The position numbers were made by a program, and so were the translations under genes. Below, piece after piece: positions 24,121-32,867 of a stretch of DNA of 45,555 nt (position 1 is its first letter; each line of letters opens with the position of its first letter). Location of the stretch: positions 1-45,555 of the forward strand of contig PLDF01000330.1 in NCBI GenBank assembly GCA_003135055.1, read 5' to 3'. A model generated the notes under the pieces. It saw nothing but the letters and a program-made list of their open reading frames with translations. It was not told the DNA's origin and did not search any database. Source of the stretch: Bryobacterales bacterium. Lineage in GTDB: Bacteria; Acidobacteriota; Terriglobia; Bryobacterales; Bryobacteraceae.

Positions 24121-25107
24121 GTGTTCCTACGTACGTTTTTCCGCTTATTTACCCATTTGCAGTTGATGCCTATCCTCGAGAGCGGCGAAGAGACGCTGGT
24201 CGGCGGGCAAGCCGTGATGGAGGGCGTGATGATGCGCGCGCCTCACAGCTATTGCGTCGCCGTGCGCAAGCCGAGCGGCGAGATTGTCACCGAACAGATG
24301 CTGCTGCCGCGCATGTCCGAGCAATATCGAATCTTCAAACTTCCCATTTTCCGCGGCATTGGAACCCTGTATCAGGCGATGAAGCTGGGCTTCAAGGCGC
24401 TGAATTTTTCGGCCGCCGCCGCGCTGGATCATCCTTCGATTCCCGTTGAGAAGCGCCCTTCGGAAAAGCTCTGGAACGGCGCCGTAATCGCCAATCTGGT
24501 CTTCGGGCTGGGAATGTTCATCGTCCTCTACAAAGTGACCCCGCTTTTTCTGGTCACTAAGCTCGAAAAGATCTATCCCGTGCTTCAGGGCCGCATCGCG
24601 TTCAACGTGGCGGATGGCCTCATCCGCATGGCCATCTTTCTGACGTTCCTCTACGCTCTCTCGCGCATGAAAGATATTTACCGTGTCTTCCAGTATCACG
24701 GGGCGGAGCACAAAGTGGTCTTCAACTTCGAATCCGGCAAGCCGGTCGACGTGGAAACCGCGCAGAAGTTCACCACTTATCATCCGCGCTGCGGCACCAG
24801 CTTCCTGTTCGTGCTGATGCTCCTGGTGATCCCCTTTAACGCCCTAATCCCTTTCGATGGATTCGCCATGAAGCTGATCGGCCGCATCGTGTTATTGCCA
24901 GTCGTGGTTGGTGTGGCGTATGAGCTGATCCGTTTCGCCGCCAAACGCCGCGGCTCGTTCCTTTCCACCATTACGGCGCCCGGTCTTTGGCTGCAGCGCA
25001 TCACCACCAAACAGCCCGACGACACGCAGGCTGCCGTTGCCATCCGCGCGCTGGAAGGCGCCATGGCGCTCGAAAAGGCCCAGGGCGGCGAGCTGGTCAT
25101 CGCCTAA
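24121..25107 (+). CDS. DUF1385 (YqhQ-like) membrane protein
   Basis: A 328-residue protein from GTG at 24121, preceded by GAGAGG. An ATG at 24166 is a possible alternative. The signature GGQAVMEGVMMRAP (about 28-41) opens the DUF1385 domain. It is followed by several hydrophobic segments (about 120-140, 165-180, 225-245 and 255-275) and the motif YHGAEHKVVFNFESG, then TYHPRCGTSFLF. The conserved His, Glu and Cys residues led others to suspect metal binding; the role is not established. It is six bases upstream of prfA, a linkage often seen in bacteria, and so probably shares a transcript with the release factor. Confidence 0.92.
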   Translation: MFLRTFFRLFTHLQLMPILESGEETLVGGQAVMEGVMMRAPHSYCVAVRKPSGEIVTEQMLLPRMSEQYRIFKLPIFRGIGTLYQAMKLGFKALNFSAAAALDHPSIPVEKRPSEKLWNGAVIANLVFGLGMFIVLYKVTPLFLVTKLEKIYPVLQGRIAFNVADGLIRMAIFLTFLYALSRMKDIYRVFQYHGAEHKVVFNFESGKPVDVETAQKFTTYHPRCGTSFLFVLMLLVIPFNALIPFDGFAMKLIGRIVLLPVVVGVAYELIRFAAKRRGSFLSTITAPGLWLQRITTKQPDDTQAAVAIRALEGAMALEKAQGGELVIA

Positions 25108-25113
25108 GCATCC

Positions 25114-26199
<1,086 letters not shown>

Positions 26200-26251
26200 T
26201 TCCGAGGCCCTTTGCACTTCAATAGGCTAACTCCTTTGCATCCCAGGATCT

Positions 26252-26398
26252 TGTGGGGCGCACCCCGTGGTCCGCGGCCGACCTGGTCGGCCTCTCTGGG
26301 ATCGTATGGGGCTGCTTTGGCTCGGCGAAGAGCGGGTCCAGGGGGACCCGCGCGGACCAAGGGGGTGACCAGGGGGGTGACCAGAGGGTCCGCCCCGC
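26252..26398 (-). repeat. GGGCGGACCCC terminal-inverted-repeat element, copy B
   Basis: Starts TGTGGGGCGCACCCCGTGG and ends GGGTCCGCCCCGCC, in reverse orientation to copy A. It shares the inner block GGCCTCTCTGGGATCGTATG and the GGTCCAGGGGGACC palindrome. It carries an extra GGGGTGACCAGG duplication near its right end, and is inserted between prfA and prmC. Confidence 0.85.
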
Positions 26399-26441
26399 CG
26401 GGCAAAATAAGTGCCATTGGGTTGTCAACCTGGATGCTGCC

Positions 26442-26487
26442 TTGTGGGGCAGCCAATCCTGGCTGCAGCCGGCTTTCAGCCGGCTCT
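26442..26487 (+). repeat. GGGGCAG-type multi-hairpin repeat, copy 2 (short)
   Basis: TTGTGGGGCAGCCAATCCTG, then GCTGCAGCCGGCTTTCAGCC, forming two hairpins (CAGCCAATCCTGGCTG and GCCGGCTTTCAGCCGGC). It corresponds to one half of the longer element at 10639-10752. Confidence 0.75.
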
Positions 26488-26537
26488 CTTCGCTTCGCGG
26501 ACCCTTCGGTTTCAACTGTCAAGCCAATTGGCCCCGC

Positions 26538-27377
26538 ATGACCATAAAAACCGCCCTCCTCCAAGGCGTCGCTCTCCTCGAAGATGCCGCCGTCCCCGTG
26601 CCGCGCCTCACCGCCGAAGTGCTGCTCTCACACGCGCTCCGCCGCGAGCGCGTCTACTTGTTCGCCCATCCCGAACAGGAGTTGCGCGAGGTGGAGTGGC
26701 TCCACTACGGCCGCTATTTGCATGAGCGGATAAAGGGCAAGCCCACGCAATACGTCACTGGCCGGCAAGAGTTCTACGGCCGCGAATTCCGCGTCACTCC
26801 CGACGTGCTGATTCCGCGGCCGGAGACGGAGCACGTGGTGGAAGTTGCGTTGGCTGTCATACGCAAAAATTCCGCGAGCGGCGCCTGCCGGTTGCTCGAT
26901 GCCGGAACCGGTTCCGGCGCGCTAGCCGTCACGCTGCAACTCGAAACCGGCGCAACCGCGTTCGCCACGGATATCTCCGCTGCCGCCACAACCGTTGCCG
27001 CGCGGAATGCCGCGACTCTCGGCGCCGCGGTGCATTTCACGGTCTGCGACCTCATGCAGGCGTTCGCGGATAGTTCCTTCGACCTGATCGTCTCAAACCC
27101 TCCCTACGTACCGCTGAAGCATCGCGAAGGCTTGCAGCGCGAAGTGCGCGATTGGGAGCCGCACATCGCGCTGTTCGCGGGCGAGACCGGATACGAGATG
27201 TACCACCGCATCGTCGCAGACGCTGTACGCGTCCTGCGCCCTGGCGGCTGGCTGGTGATGGAGCTGGGATTCGGCTGCGCCGATCGCGTGGCGGGTCTGC
27301 TGAGCACGTGGCGAGATTCGCGGATCGAGCCGGATCTGGCGGGAATTCCCAGAGTGATCGCGGCGCGCCTCGCATAA
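26538..27377 (+). CDS. prmC: Release factor glutamine methyltransferase
   Basis: A 279-residue N5-glutamine methyltransferase that methylates the GGQ glutamine of release factors using SAM. An N-terminal helical domain (1-75) is followed by the diagnostic FYGREFRVTPDVLIPRPETE, a glycine-rich SAM site (LDAGTGSGALAVTL) and the catalytic NPPY motif (187-190). The C-terminal GGWLVMELGFGCADRV is also typical. The ATG at 26538 is chosen because everything upstream in frame is interspersed repeat. Its substrate PrfA is encoded just upstream, so co-expression is expected if transcription reads through the repeats. Confidence 0.96.
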   Translation: MTIKTALLQGVALLEDAAVPVPRLTAEVLLSHALRRERVYLFAHPEQELREVEWLHYGRYLHERIKGKPTQYVTGRQEFYGREFRVTPDVLIPRPETEHVVEVALAVIRKNSASGACRLLDAGTGSGALAVTLQLETGATAFATDISAAATTVAARNAATLGAAVHFTVCDLMQAFADSSFDLIVSNPPYVPLKHREGLQREVRDWEPHIALFAGETGYEMYHRIVADAVRVLRPGGWLVMELGFGCADRVAGLLSTWRDSRIEPDLAGIPRVIAARLA

Positions 27378-27718
27378 CTACGGCGGCCGGCGCGAAGACA
27401 CTCCCTTGCTTTACGGTCGTGGCTCTGATCGGAGCCGTGCGCGTCGGCAAGCGGTTTCACGATAGTGCCGAATCTCGCGGTCACGAATCTGAGCTATGCG
27501 CGCCCCGGCACGGATCGCGAAGCTTAGCATTAGGCAATCCCACATGCATTTCCGACATAGCGACCACATTTGGTCACTCAATTCCCCGTGGTCAACGGTT
27601 TGCGGCCCGAATCCAGGGTCAATAACGGCCCTAAAGATGCAGAGTTGATAGCGAGGTTCGGGCTGCCGCAGCACTCGAAAAGGTTGATGCCGCACACTGG
27701 ATCTGACGAGGAGGAAGC
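27378..27718. other. Intergenic region with a decayed repeat
   Basis: No gene was recognised. The stretch CTCCCTTGCTTTACGGTCG near 27402 followed by GGCTCTGATCGGAGCC resembles a degenerate member of the CGCTCCCT palindromic repeat family. The last 20 bases contain a strong GAGGAGGAA Shine-Dalgarno sequence for the CsbD gene. Confidence 0.45.
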
Positions 27719-27898
27719 ATGACACCAGGCACGAAAGATCAGGCCCAAGGCACGTTTCATGAAGTGAAAGGCAAGGTCAAAGAGAAAGCGGGACAAGTGA
27801 CGAATAACCCCCGCCTGGCGGACGAAGGCCAGACGGAAAAACTCGCCGGCAAAGTCCAAAAGAAAGTCGGCCAGATTGAAAAGGTGCTTGGGGCATAG
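27719..27898 (+). CDS. CsbD family small stress protein
   Basis: A 59-residue, highly charged protein beginning MTPGTKDQAQGTFHEVKGKV. The repeated pattern GxxxxxKGKVKEKAGQ and EKLAGKVQKKVGQ is the CsbD signature. Family knowledge: CsbD-like proteins (Escherichia coli YjbJ) are small, hydrophilic, often abundant under general stress; their molecular role is unknown. A strong GAGGAGGAA lies seven bases before the ATG, pointing to high expression. It is followed at 81 bp by a small membrane protein, and such pairs are common. Confidence 0.88.
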   Translation: MTPGTKDQAQGTFHEVKGKVKEKAGQVTNNPRLADEGQTEKLAGKVQKKVGQIEKVLGA

Positions 27899-27979
27899 TA
27901 GCATGGCCCGGCGCGGCGCACGTCGATTCGGCGCCGGTCCGGCCGCTGGCTCAAGATTCAGAAAAAAGGAAGAACGTCA

Positions 27980-28144
27980 ATGATATTACTCATCATCATT
28001 TTATTATTGCTTTTTGGCGGCGGCGGAGGCTACTACGGCCATAGACGCTGGGGAGTCGGCGGCGGGGCTGGCATAGGGTTGGGGACAATACTAGTGATTG
28101 TCCTGATCTGCTATATGCTTGGCTTGTTCGGCTCCGGCATTTGA
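27980..28144 (+). CDS. DUF3309-like small membrane protein
   Basis: A 54-residue hydrophobic protein: a first helix MILLIIILLLLFGGGGGYYG, a short basic loop HRRWG, and a second helix (about 33-50). This matches the layout of DUF3309 family proteins (helix, WGYGP-like loop, helix), though the loop reads HRRWGVGGGAG. An AAGGAAG Shine-Dalgarno precedes the ATG. It lies downstream of the CsbD gene and may share its transcript. The function is unknown. Confidence 0.75.
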   Translation: MILLIIILLLLFGGGGGYYGHRRWGVGGGAGIGLGTILVIVLICYMLGLFGSGI

Positions 28145-28209
28145 TTGCGGAGGCAAAGCGCCTCGCTTAGTAGCCGAGGCGCACGCTTCTCGACATGAGA
28201 TGGTGTCGG

Positions 28210-28298
28210 GTGGGACAGACGATCGTTTTTTGTCGTGTGTCAGGCGCCGTACTTTAGCGAGCCGTAACAGACCACGAAAGGCGATGCTCTGTCCCTAC
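28210..28298 (+). repeat. GTGGGACAGAC-type palindromic repeat, intergenic copy
   Basis: The left arm GTGGGACAGACGATCG (from 28210) and the right arm GCGATGCTCTGTCCCTACC (to about 28299) are imperfect inverted repeats that continue inward through GTCGTGTGTC and AACAGACCACG. It is the intergenic relative of the element inside the MFS gene at 9283-9361. Confidence 0.75.
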
Positions 28299-28359
28299 CA
28301 GGAGGCCTGGCCATGAGGCCGATTCTTTAGCACCTCCAGCCCATGGGCCCGCCCCACCG

Positions 28360-29319
28360 CTAAACCCACCAGGCGGCGGCCGGCTGCTGCCGGATCACTA
28401 GGCCGTTTAGGAACGCAGCTGCCTTTGTCAGGCCTTCTTCCGGCGACATCAGACTATCCTCGTGCTCGATCGATAACACGTAGTCGTACCCGAACATGCG
28501 CAGCGTGGAAACGAATTCCCGCCACCATCCCTCGCCGTGGCCGTACCCGCAGGTGCGGAAGATCCACGCGCGGTTGCGCTCGTCGGTGTAACTCTTCGTA
28601 TCCAGCACGCCCGTCAGCGGCAGATTGCGCTCGTAGATCTGCGTATCCTTCGCGTGCACGTGGAAAATGCAATCGCCCAGCACGCGGATCGCGGCGATAG
28701 GGTCGATGGCTTGCCAGAACATGTGGCTCGGGTCGTAATTGCATCCCACCGACGGCCCGGCGATTTCGCGCAGCTTCAGCATCGTCTCGGGGCTGTACGC
28801 CACAAAGCCCGGATGCATCTCAACCGCGATCTTGACCCCGTGGTCGGCCGCAAACTTCCCGTGCTTGGTCCAATAAGGCGTCACCACCTTGTCCCACTGC
28901 CACTTCAGGATTTCGAGATAATCCGGCGGCCAGGGGCATGTCACCCAGTTCGGCCACTTCGAACCGGGCGAATCGCCCGGGCATCCGCTGAAATCGATCA
29001 CCACCGGGACGCCCAACTTCTCGGCCAGCAGCACCGTCTGGCGGCTCACCTCCGCATCGTGGCGGGCCCGCGCCCTGTCGGGATGCAGCGCGTTCCCATG
29101 GCAGCTCAACGCGCTGATGGAGAACCCGTGATCGTCGAGCTTCTTCTTGAACTCGTTCAATTCCACCTTGCTCTTCAGCATCGACAGTTTGCAATGCGGA
29201 TCGCCCGGGTAATTGCCTGTGCCCAGCTCCACGGTGTGCATGTCGAGATTCTTCAGTTTCTTGAGCACGTCTTCCAACGGCAGTTGCGAAAGCAGCGCGG
29301 TAAATACTCCGACTCTCAC
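28360..29319 (-). CDS. Sugar phosphate isomerase/epimerase-like TIM-barrel protein
   Basis: A 319-residue protein from GTG at 29319, preceded by GGAGAAAAAAC. It has the xylose-isomerase-like (AP endonuclease 2) barrel. Likely metal ligands are in IAVEMHPGF (Glu), CNYDPSHM (Asp, His), HVHAKDT (His, Asp) and LSIEHED (Glu). There is no signal peptide. Family knowledge: related proteins include inosose and hydroxypyruvate isomerases and tagatose/allulose epimerases, using Mn or Mg; the acidobacterial genomes hold many paralogues and the substrate cannot be read from sequence. It stands alone between repeat-rich gaps, so context adds little. Confidence 0.88.
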   Translation of the reverse strand: MRVGVFTALLSQLPLEDVLKKLKNLDMHTVELGTGNYPGDPHCKLSMLKSKVELNEFKKKLDDHGFSISALSCHGNALHPDRARARHDAEVSRQTVLLAEKLGVPVVIDFSGCPGDSPGSKWPNWVTCPWPPDYLEILKWQWDKVVTPYWTKHGKFAADHGVKIAVEMHPGFVAYSPETMLKLREIAGPSVGCNYDPSHMFWQAIDPIAAIRVLGDCIFHVHAKDTQIYERNLPLTGVLDTKSYTDERNRAWIFRTCGYGHGEGWWREFVSTLRMFGYDYVLSIEHEDSLMSPEEGLTKAAAFLNGLVIRQQPAAAWWV

Positions 29320-29591
29320 GTTTTTTCTCCTTCGAGTATTATAGCCGGACGAAGATTATTGCGGCAGGCGCGTTTACCCTGCGGCAAGCCCGGAGGCGGC
29401 CCCAGTCGGCCTGCCCCCAGGCGCCGCTGGGAGCGCACGTTGTAGCGCCGTGGCGCTGCGCAAATTGTGGGGCGGACCCCCCTGGTCACCCCCCTTGTCC
29501 GCGACCGACCCCCTGGTCGGCCTCTCTGGAGTCGCATGGGGCTGATTTGGCTCGGCACAGCGTGTCCAGGGGGTCCGCCCCACACAGATTG
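29320..29591. other. Intergenic region with repeat copy C
   Basis: Besides copy C of the GGGCGGACCCC element, it contains small GC-rich palindromes near 29390-29455 (for example GGCGGCCCCAGTCGGCC). It would include the promoter of the isomerase-like gene, which was not recognised. Confidence 0.45.
29466..29585 (-). repeat. GGGCGGACCCC terminal-inverted-repeat element, copy C
   Basis: Bounded by TGTGGGGCGGACCCCCCTGG and GGGGGTCCGCCCCACACA. The inner block GGTCGGCCTCTCTGGAGTCG and the following GCATGGGGCTGATTTGGCTC match copy B closely. Same orientation as copy B and opposite to copy A. It ends a few bases before the queG stop codon. Confidence 0.85.
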
Positions 29592-30641
29592 TCAATCCCC
29601 CCCACTCAGTTTGTCCCCGCTAAGCTGCGCCAGCGCCCATCGCGCATGCTGCGCCACCAGCTCGTCCTGCGACTCCGCCAGTTTCTCAAGCGGCGCGCGG
29701 AATTCCTCGCGGCAGCGCGCGCCCATGGCCACGGCGACGTTGCGCAAAAAGCCCGAATACCCGGCGCGCGTCACCGCCGTGCCGCGAAACATGGCGCGAA
29801 ACTCCTCTTCCTCAATCGCCGCGAGGCGCTCGAGGCGCGGCGCAAACTCGCGCGGGGCGAATGCCGCGTCCTCACTCACCGGCGCGCGCCGGTTCCACGG
29901 GCACACGTCCTGGCAGATGTCGCAGCCGAAGACGTGCCCGCCAACGGCCGCGCGCCACTCTTCGGGAACCGCGGAACGCAGCTCGATGGTGAAGTACGAA
30001 ATGCACCGCCGCGCATCGAGCGCGTAACCGCCCGGATCGATCGCCGCGGTGGGACACGCGTCGATGCAGCGGGTGCAAGTGCCGCAGCGGTCCGGCGGCG
30101 GCGCATCCGGCGCAATCTCCAACGAGGTCAGAATCTCGCCCAGAAAGAACCAGGAGCCGCCGCTCTGGTTGATCAGGCACGTATTCCTCCCGATCCACCC
30201 CAGACCGGCGGCGCGCGCATAGGACCGCTCGAGCAGCGGCGCCGTATCCACGCAGAGCTTCGATTCGTACGCCCCAGCAGCACGCTCGCGCAGCATCCCG
30301 TCCAGCCGTTCCAAGCCGCGCCGCACCGTGTGGTGATAATCGTCGCCCCAGGCGTAGCGCGAAATCCACGCAAGGGAATCGTCGTGCAACTGTGTGGAGT
30401 ATGGCAGGGGCGTGTTGTAGAGCTTGCCCACGCAAATCACCGACCGCGCCGATGGCAGCAGATTCCGCGGGTCGTCGCGCACCTGCGCACGGCGATCCGT
30501 GAGATACCGCATCTCGCCCGCGAATCCGGCGGCGGCCCACTCGCGATAGCGGGCGCGGTCGGCCGAGGGCTCCGCCGCCGCTACGCCCGCCAGCTCGAAG
30601 CCGCAGGCGCGCGCCAGCTCCCGAATTTCGCCCGCGGTCAA
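29592..30641 (-). CDS. queG: Epoxyqueuosine reductase
   Basis: A 349-residue cobalamin- and iron-sulfur-dependent enzyme that reduces epoxyqueuosine to queuosine at the tRNA wobble base. Visible features: a cobalamin-binding N-terminal part with VDTAPLLER (Asp132, the proposed proton donor) and GLGWIGRNT; two [4Fe-4S] motifs, CGTCTRCIDACP (Cys186, 189, 192, 196) and FGCDICQDVCPWN (240, 243, 247), with Cys213 between; and a C-terminal HEAT-like helical part. The start is a TTG at 30641 whose bases overlap the stop of the upstream MutS-like gene (TTGA), so translation is coupled to that gene. No other queuosine genes are in the window. Confidence 0.95.
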   Translation of the reverse strand: MTAGEIRELARACGFELAGVAAAEPSADRARYREWAAAGFAGEMRYLTDRRAQVRDDPRNLLPSARSVICVGKLYNTPLPYSTQLHDDSLAWISRYAWGDDYHHTVRRGLERLDGMLRERAAGAYESKLCVDTAPLLERSYARAAGLGWIGRNTCLINQSGGSWFFLGEILTSLEIAPDAPPPDRCGTCTRCIDACPTAAIDPGGYALDARRCISYFTIELRSAVPEEWRAAVGGHVFGCDICQDVCPWNRRAPVSEDAAFAPREFAPRLERLAAIEEEEFRAMFRGTAVTRAGYSGFLRNVAVAMGARCREEFRAPLEKLAESQDELVAQHARWALAQLSGDKLSGGD

Positions 30642-32578
30642 ACTTCGAGCCCCACCGAACGCATCAGCTCGATGGCGTTGCTCTTGCGCACCACGCCTGG
30701 CCGCATCATGTAGTCGAACTCGATGCGGCCGTTCTCCACGCGATCTTCAAAGTGCACGTTGGCGGCGCGCGCGCCCAAGCCGTCGGCGATGTCCGCCAGC
30801 GCCAGATCGTGGGTGGTGATCAGGCCGATGGCGCCGCGTTCCACCAATCCCCGCACCATCGCCTCGGCGCCGATGCGCCGGTCGTGCGAATTGGTCCCGT
30901 GCATGAACTCGTCGATCAGAAACAGCACCGGCAGCTTCCCCGAAGTCTCGTCCAGTATCTGCCGCAATCGCAGAATCTCGGCGTAGAATCTGGAAACGCC
31001 TTCCGCCAGCGAGTCCGTCACGCGAATGGATGCGCCCAGCGCCAGCGGCGAGAGCTTCATGCGCCGCGCCCGCACCGGCGCGCCCGCCTGCGCCAGCGCA
31101 ACGTTGGTTCCCAGCGTGCGCAAGAGCGTGCTCTTGCCGGACATGTTGGAGCCGCTGACAATCAGCACGCGCAACTCTCCTCCCAGCCGCACATCGTTGC
31201 GGATGGCGCGCGCTTCCGCGATCAAGGGATGCGCGATCCCCTCCGCTTCGAGCCACGGCCCCTCCGCCGCGAATTCCGGGAAAGAATCGTCCGGATGCTC
31301 GTAGGCGTGGCTGGCCAGCGAAGAGAGCGCTTCGATGGCGCCGAGCGCGGTGAGCCAGCGGCGCACCGTGGGGCCAGATTCCCGCCGCCACTTTTCGGCC
31401 TCTATCGCCCAATACGGCGTCCAAAGAAAGAACGGTTCCGTCAACCGCACGAAGATGTTCTCGCGCGAATCGAGACAATCCACGATCCGTCCCAGCCGCG
31501 CGAGGCGCGCCGATGGTGGCGCCTTGGCAGGCCGTGGGTCCGCCCCGGGTGGCGTCCCTTCCGCGCCCAAAGACGACCCCTCGGCAGGCCGTGGGCTCAG
31601 CCCACGGGGAAGAGCGGCGCCCGCCCCACGCGGCGCCCCTTCCGCGTCCAAAGACGACCGCAATTCCGCCAGCAGCGGCGCGTGAAAAGCTTCGCCTTCG
31701 AGCAGCAGCAGCACTTCGGAGACCAGGCGCAATTCATGCGCCGCCTCGTCCACCGCCGCCACTACCGCTTCCATCCGCGGGCGAATCCGGTAGAAAAAGA
31801 TCCCATTCACCAATAAAGCCAGCAGGAAGAAATCCCGCGCCGCAATGGCCAGGTTCTCCGGAAGCGCAAAGGCTCCGAATTCCCCGGCCAGCGCGGCGCA
31901 TCCCAAGGCCAGCGATGCCATGCCGAAGATGCGGAAGGCCCACACGGCCGCGTGCAGGCCGCCCCCAGCCAGTTGCGCGGGCGCTTCCCCCCAATGCGCC
32001 AATGCCACCGGGTCCACGCCCGTACGCGCCTCTTCCGCCACCACCGCCAGCCGTTCCCGCAAGTCGAGACGGGGGCGCAGCTCTTCCACCGCCGCCTGTC
32101 GCGCAAGCACGGTTTCCGGCGGCGCAGGCTTTTGGAGCCAGCCTGCGAGCGTGTCTTCTCCTACATGCGTCCGCGCCGTGGACAGCATTTCAAAAAGCGA
32201 AGCTTTGCCGAAGATGTCGAGGTCGGGCGCGTAGGGATGGGCGGCGTTCAGATAGCGCTCTCCGGTTTCTCCATGCCCTGGCCAATCGCCGCGCAGCCGC
32301 GCCAGTCCGCGATTGAAGAAGCGTTGCGCGCGCCGTTGCCGTTCGAGCAGGCGCAGCAGCCGTTCATGCGCCACCATCAACGCTAGGAATGCGCCCAGCG
32401 GAACCAGGATCCAGAGGATAGAGAAGCCGCGGGAGAGAGCGCCCCACGCCGCGATGGCCGCACACGCCGCGGTGGCAAGGCGCGCATAGCCCAGCTTGGC
32501 GTGGCTTTGGTCCAGCCGCGAAATCTCTTCCTCACGGCGGGAGCGAAGCTCCACGTAGACGGCAGCGGGATCTTTCAT
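30638..32578 (-). CDS. Membrane-anchored MutS-like ATPase
   Basis: A 646-residue protein from the ATG at 32578. Only the MutS lever and ATPase parts are present: a Walker A GSNMSGKST (476-484), then FLIDEFMHGTNSHDR (Walker B and D-loop) and ITTHDLALADIAD. The N-terminal mismatch-binding domain is missing, and four hydrophobic segments are visible instead (about 31-47, 52-70, 211-231 and 247-264), so it is probably membrane-bound. Family knowledge: MutS-related membrane ATPases of this kind occur in Acidobacteriota and Bacteroidota, with unknown function; a role in mismatch repair is unlikely. Residues about 306-353 are encoded by duplicated repeat DNA. Its stop overlaps the queG start. A longer frame to 32929 crosses intergenic repeats and was rejected. 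Confidence 0.87.
   Translation of the reverse strand: MKDPAAVYVELRSRREEEISRLDQSHAKLGYARLATAACAAIAAWGALSRGFSILWILVPLGAFLALMVAHERLLRLLERQRRAQRFFNRGLARLRGDWPGHGETGERYLNAAHPYAPDLDIFGKASLFEMLSTARTHVGEDTLAGWLQKPAPPETVLARQAAVEELRPRLDLRERLAVVAEEARTGVDPVALAHWGEAPAQLAGGGLHAAVWAFRIFGMASLALGCAALAGEFGAFALPENLAIAARDFFLLALLVNGIFFYRIRPRMEAVVAAVDEAAHELRLVSEVLLLLEGEAFHAPLLAELRSSLDAEGAPRGAGAALPRGLSPRPAEGSSLGAEGTPPGADPRPAKAPPSARLARLGRIVDCLDSRENIFVRLTEPFFLWTPYWAIEAEKWRRESGPTVRRWLTALGAIEALSSLASHAYEHPDDSFPEFAAEGPWLEAEGIAHPLIAEARAIRNDVRLGGELRVLIVSGSNMSGKSTLLRTLGTNVALAQAGAPVRARRMKLSPLALGASIRVTDSLAEGVSRFYAEILRLRQILDETSGKLPVLFLIDEFMHGTNSHDRRIGAEAMVRGLVERGAIGLITTHDLALADIADGLGARAANVHFEDRVENGRIEFDYMMRPGVVRKSNAIELMRSVGLEV
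31520..31661 (-). repeat. Duplicated repeat captured in frame in the MutS-like gene
   Basis: A near-identical 30-bp unit occurs at 31551-31580 and 31632-31661, 81 bp apart (a multiple of three). Between them lies the palindrome CCGTGGGCTCAGCCCACGG. GGCAGGCCGTGGG also occurs twice. The segment adds a Gly/Ala/Pro-rich insert with the echo SSLDAEGAPRGA / SSLGAEGTPPGA to the protein without breaking the frame. Confidence 0.75.
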
Positions 32579-32867
32579 CGCAGGCACTCTTATTGTCGCG
32601 CGGATCTGCCGCGTTGAGCGCCTGCGTGAATTAAGGACTTGTCGAAATAACCTCGATCTTGAGTTGGCGCACGCATTCATGCGACGCTCTTGCGCGCCGT
32701 ATCGAGATTCATCCCGGCACTTTCGGCGCGGGAACGACGCGTTCACACGATTGTGAACGCTGCACGCAGAGTGCGCCACGGGCCTGGCGGCCGCTAACGT
32801 TGTGCCTCCGGCGCAATAGCTGCAAAGCGCGGGTCGCGCGCGTCCGCGATACGTGTGGCGACTACTG
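32579..32867. other. Intergenic region with a two-hairpin element
   Basis: It separates the MutS-like gene from the PEP-CTERM gene (both minus strand). It includes the hairpin element at 32740-32781 and a nearby GCGCACGCATTCATGCG palindrome at about 32664-32680. No gene was recognised. Confidence 0.5.
32740..32781 (+). repeat. GCGTTCACA two-hairpin repeat, copy 1
   Basis: GCGTTCACA and TGTGAACGC form a perfect 9-bp stem with a four-base loop (32740-32761), followed by TGCACGCAGAGTGCGCCACG. The same block in reverse orientation lies at 42760-42806. Downstream of the PEP-CTERM stop it could act as a transcription end structure. Confidence 0.7.

Larger units (their letters stand above)
26200..26537. 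other. prfA-prmC spacer filled with repeats
   Basis: The 338-bp gap consists mainly of copy B of the GGGCGGACCCC element (26252-26398) and a GGGGCAG-type hairpin repeat (26442-26487). A frame from 26253 runs through both repeats into prmC, but the repeat-derived part is not expected to be protein. No promoter was recognised. Confidence 0.6.

Noticed and set aside
26253..26537. Upstream extension of prmC by 95 codons
   Set aside because: The extension is entirely made of two interspersed repeats and does not resemble the family; the normal PrmC start is the ATG at 26538.
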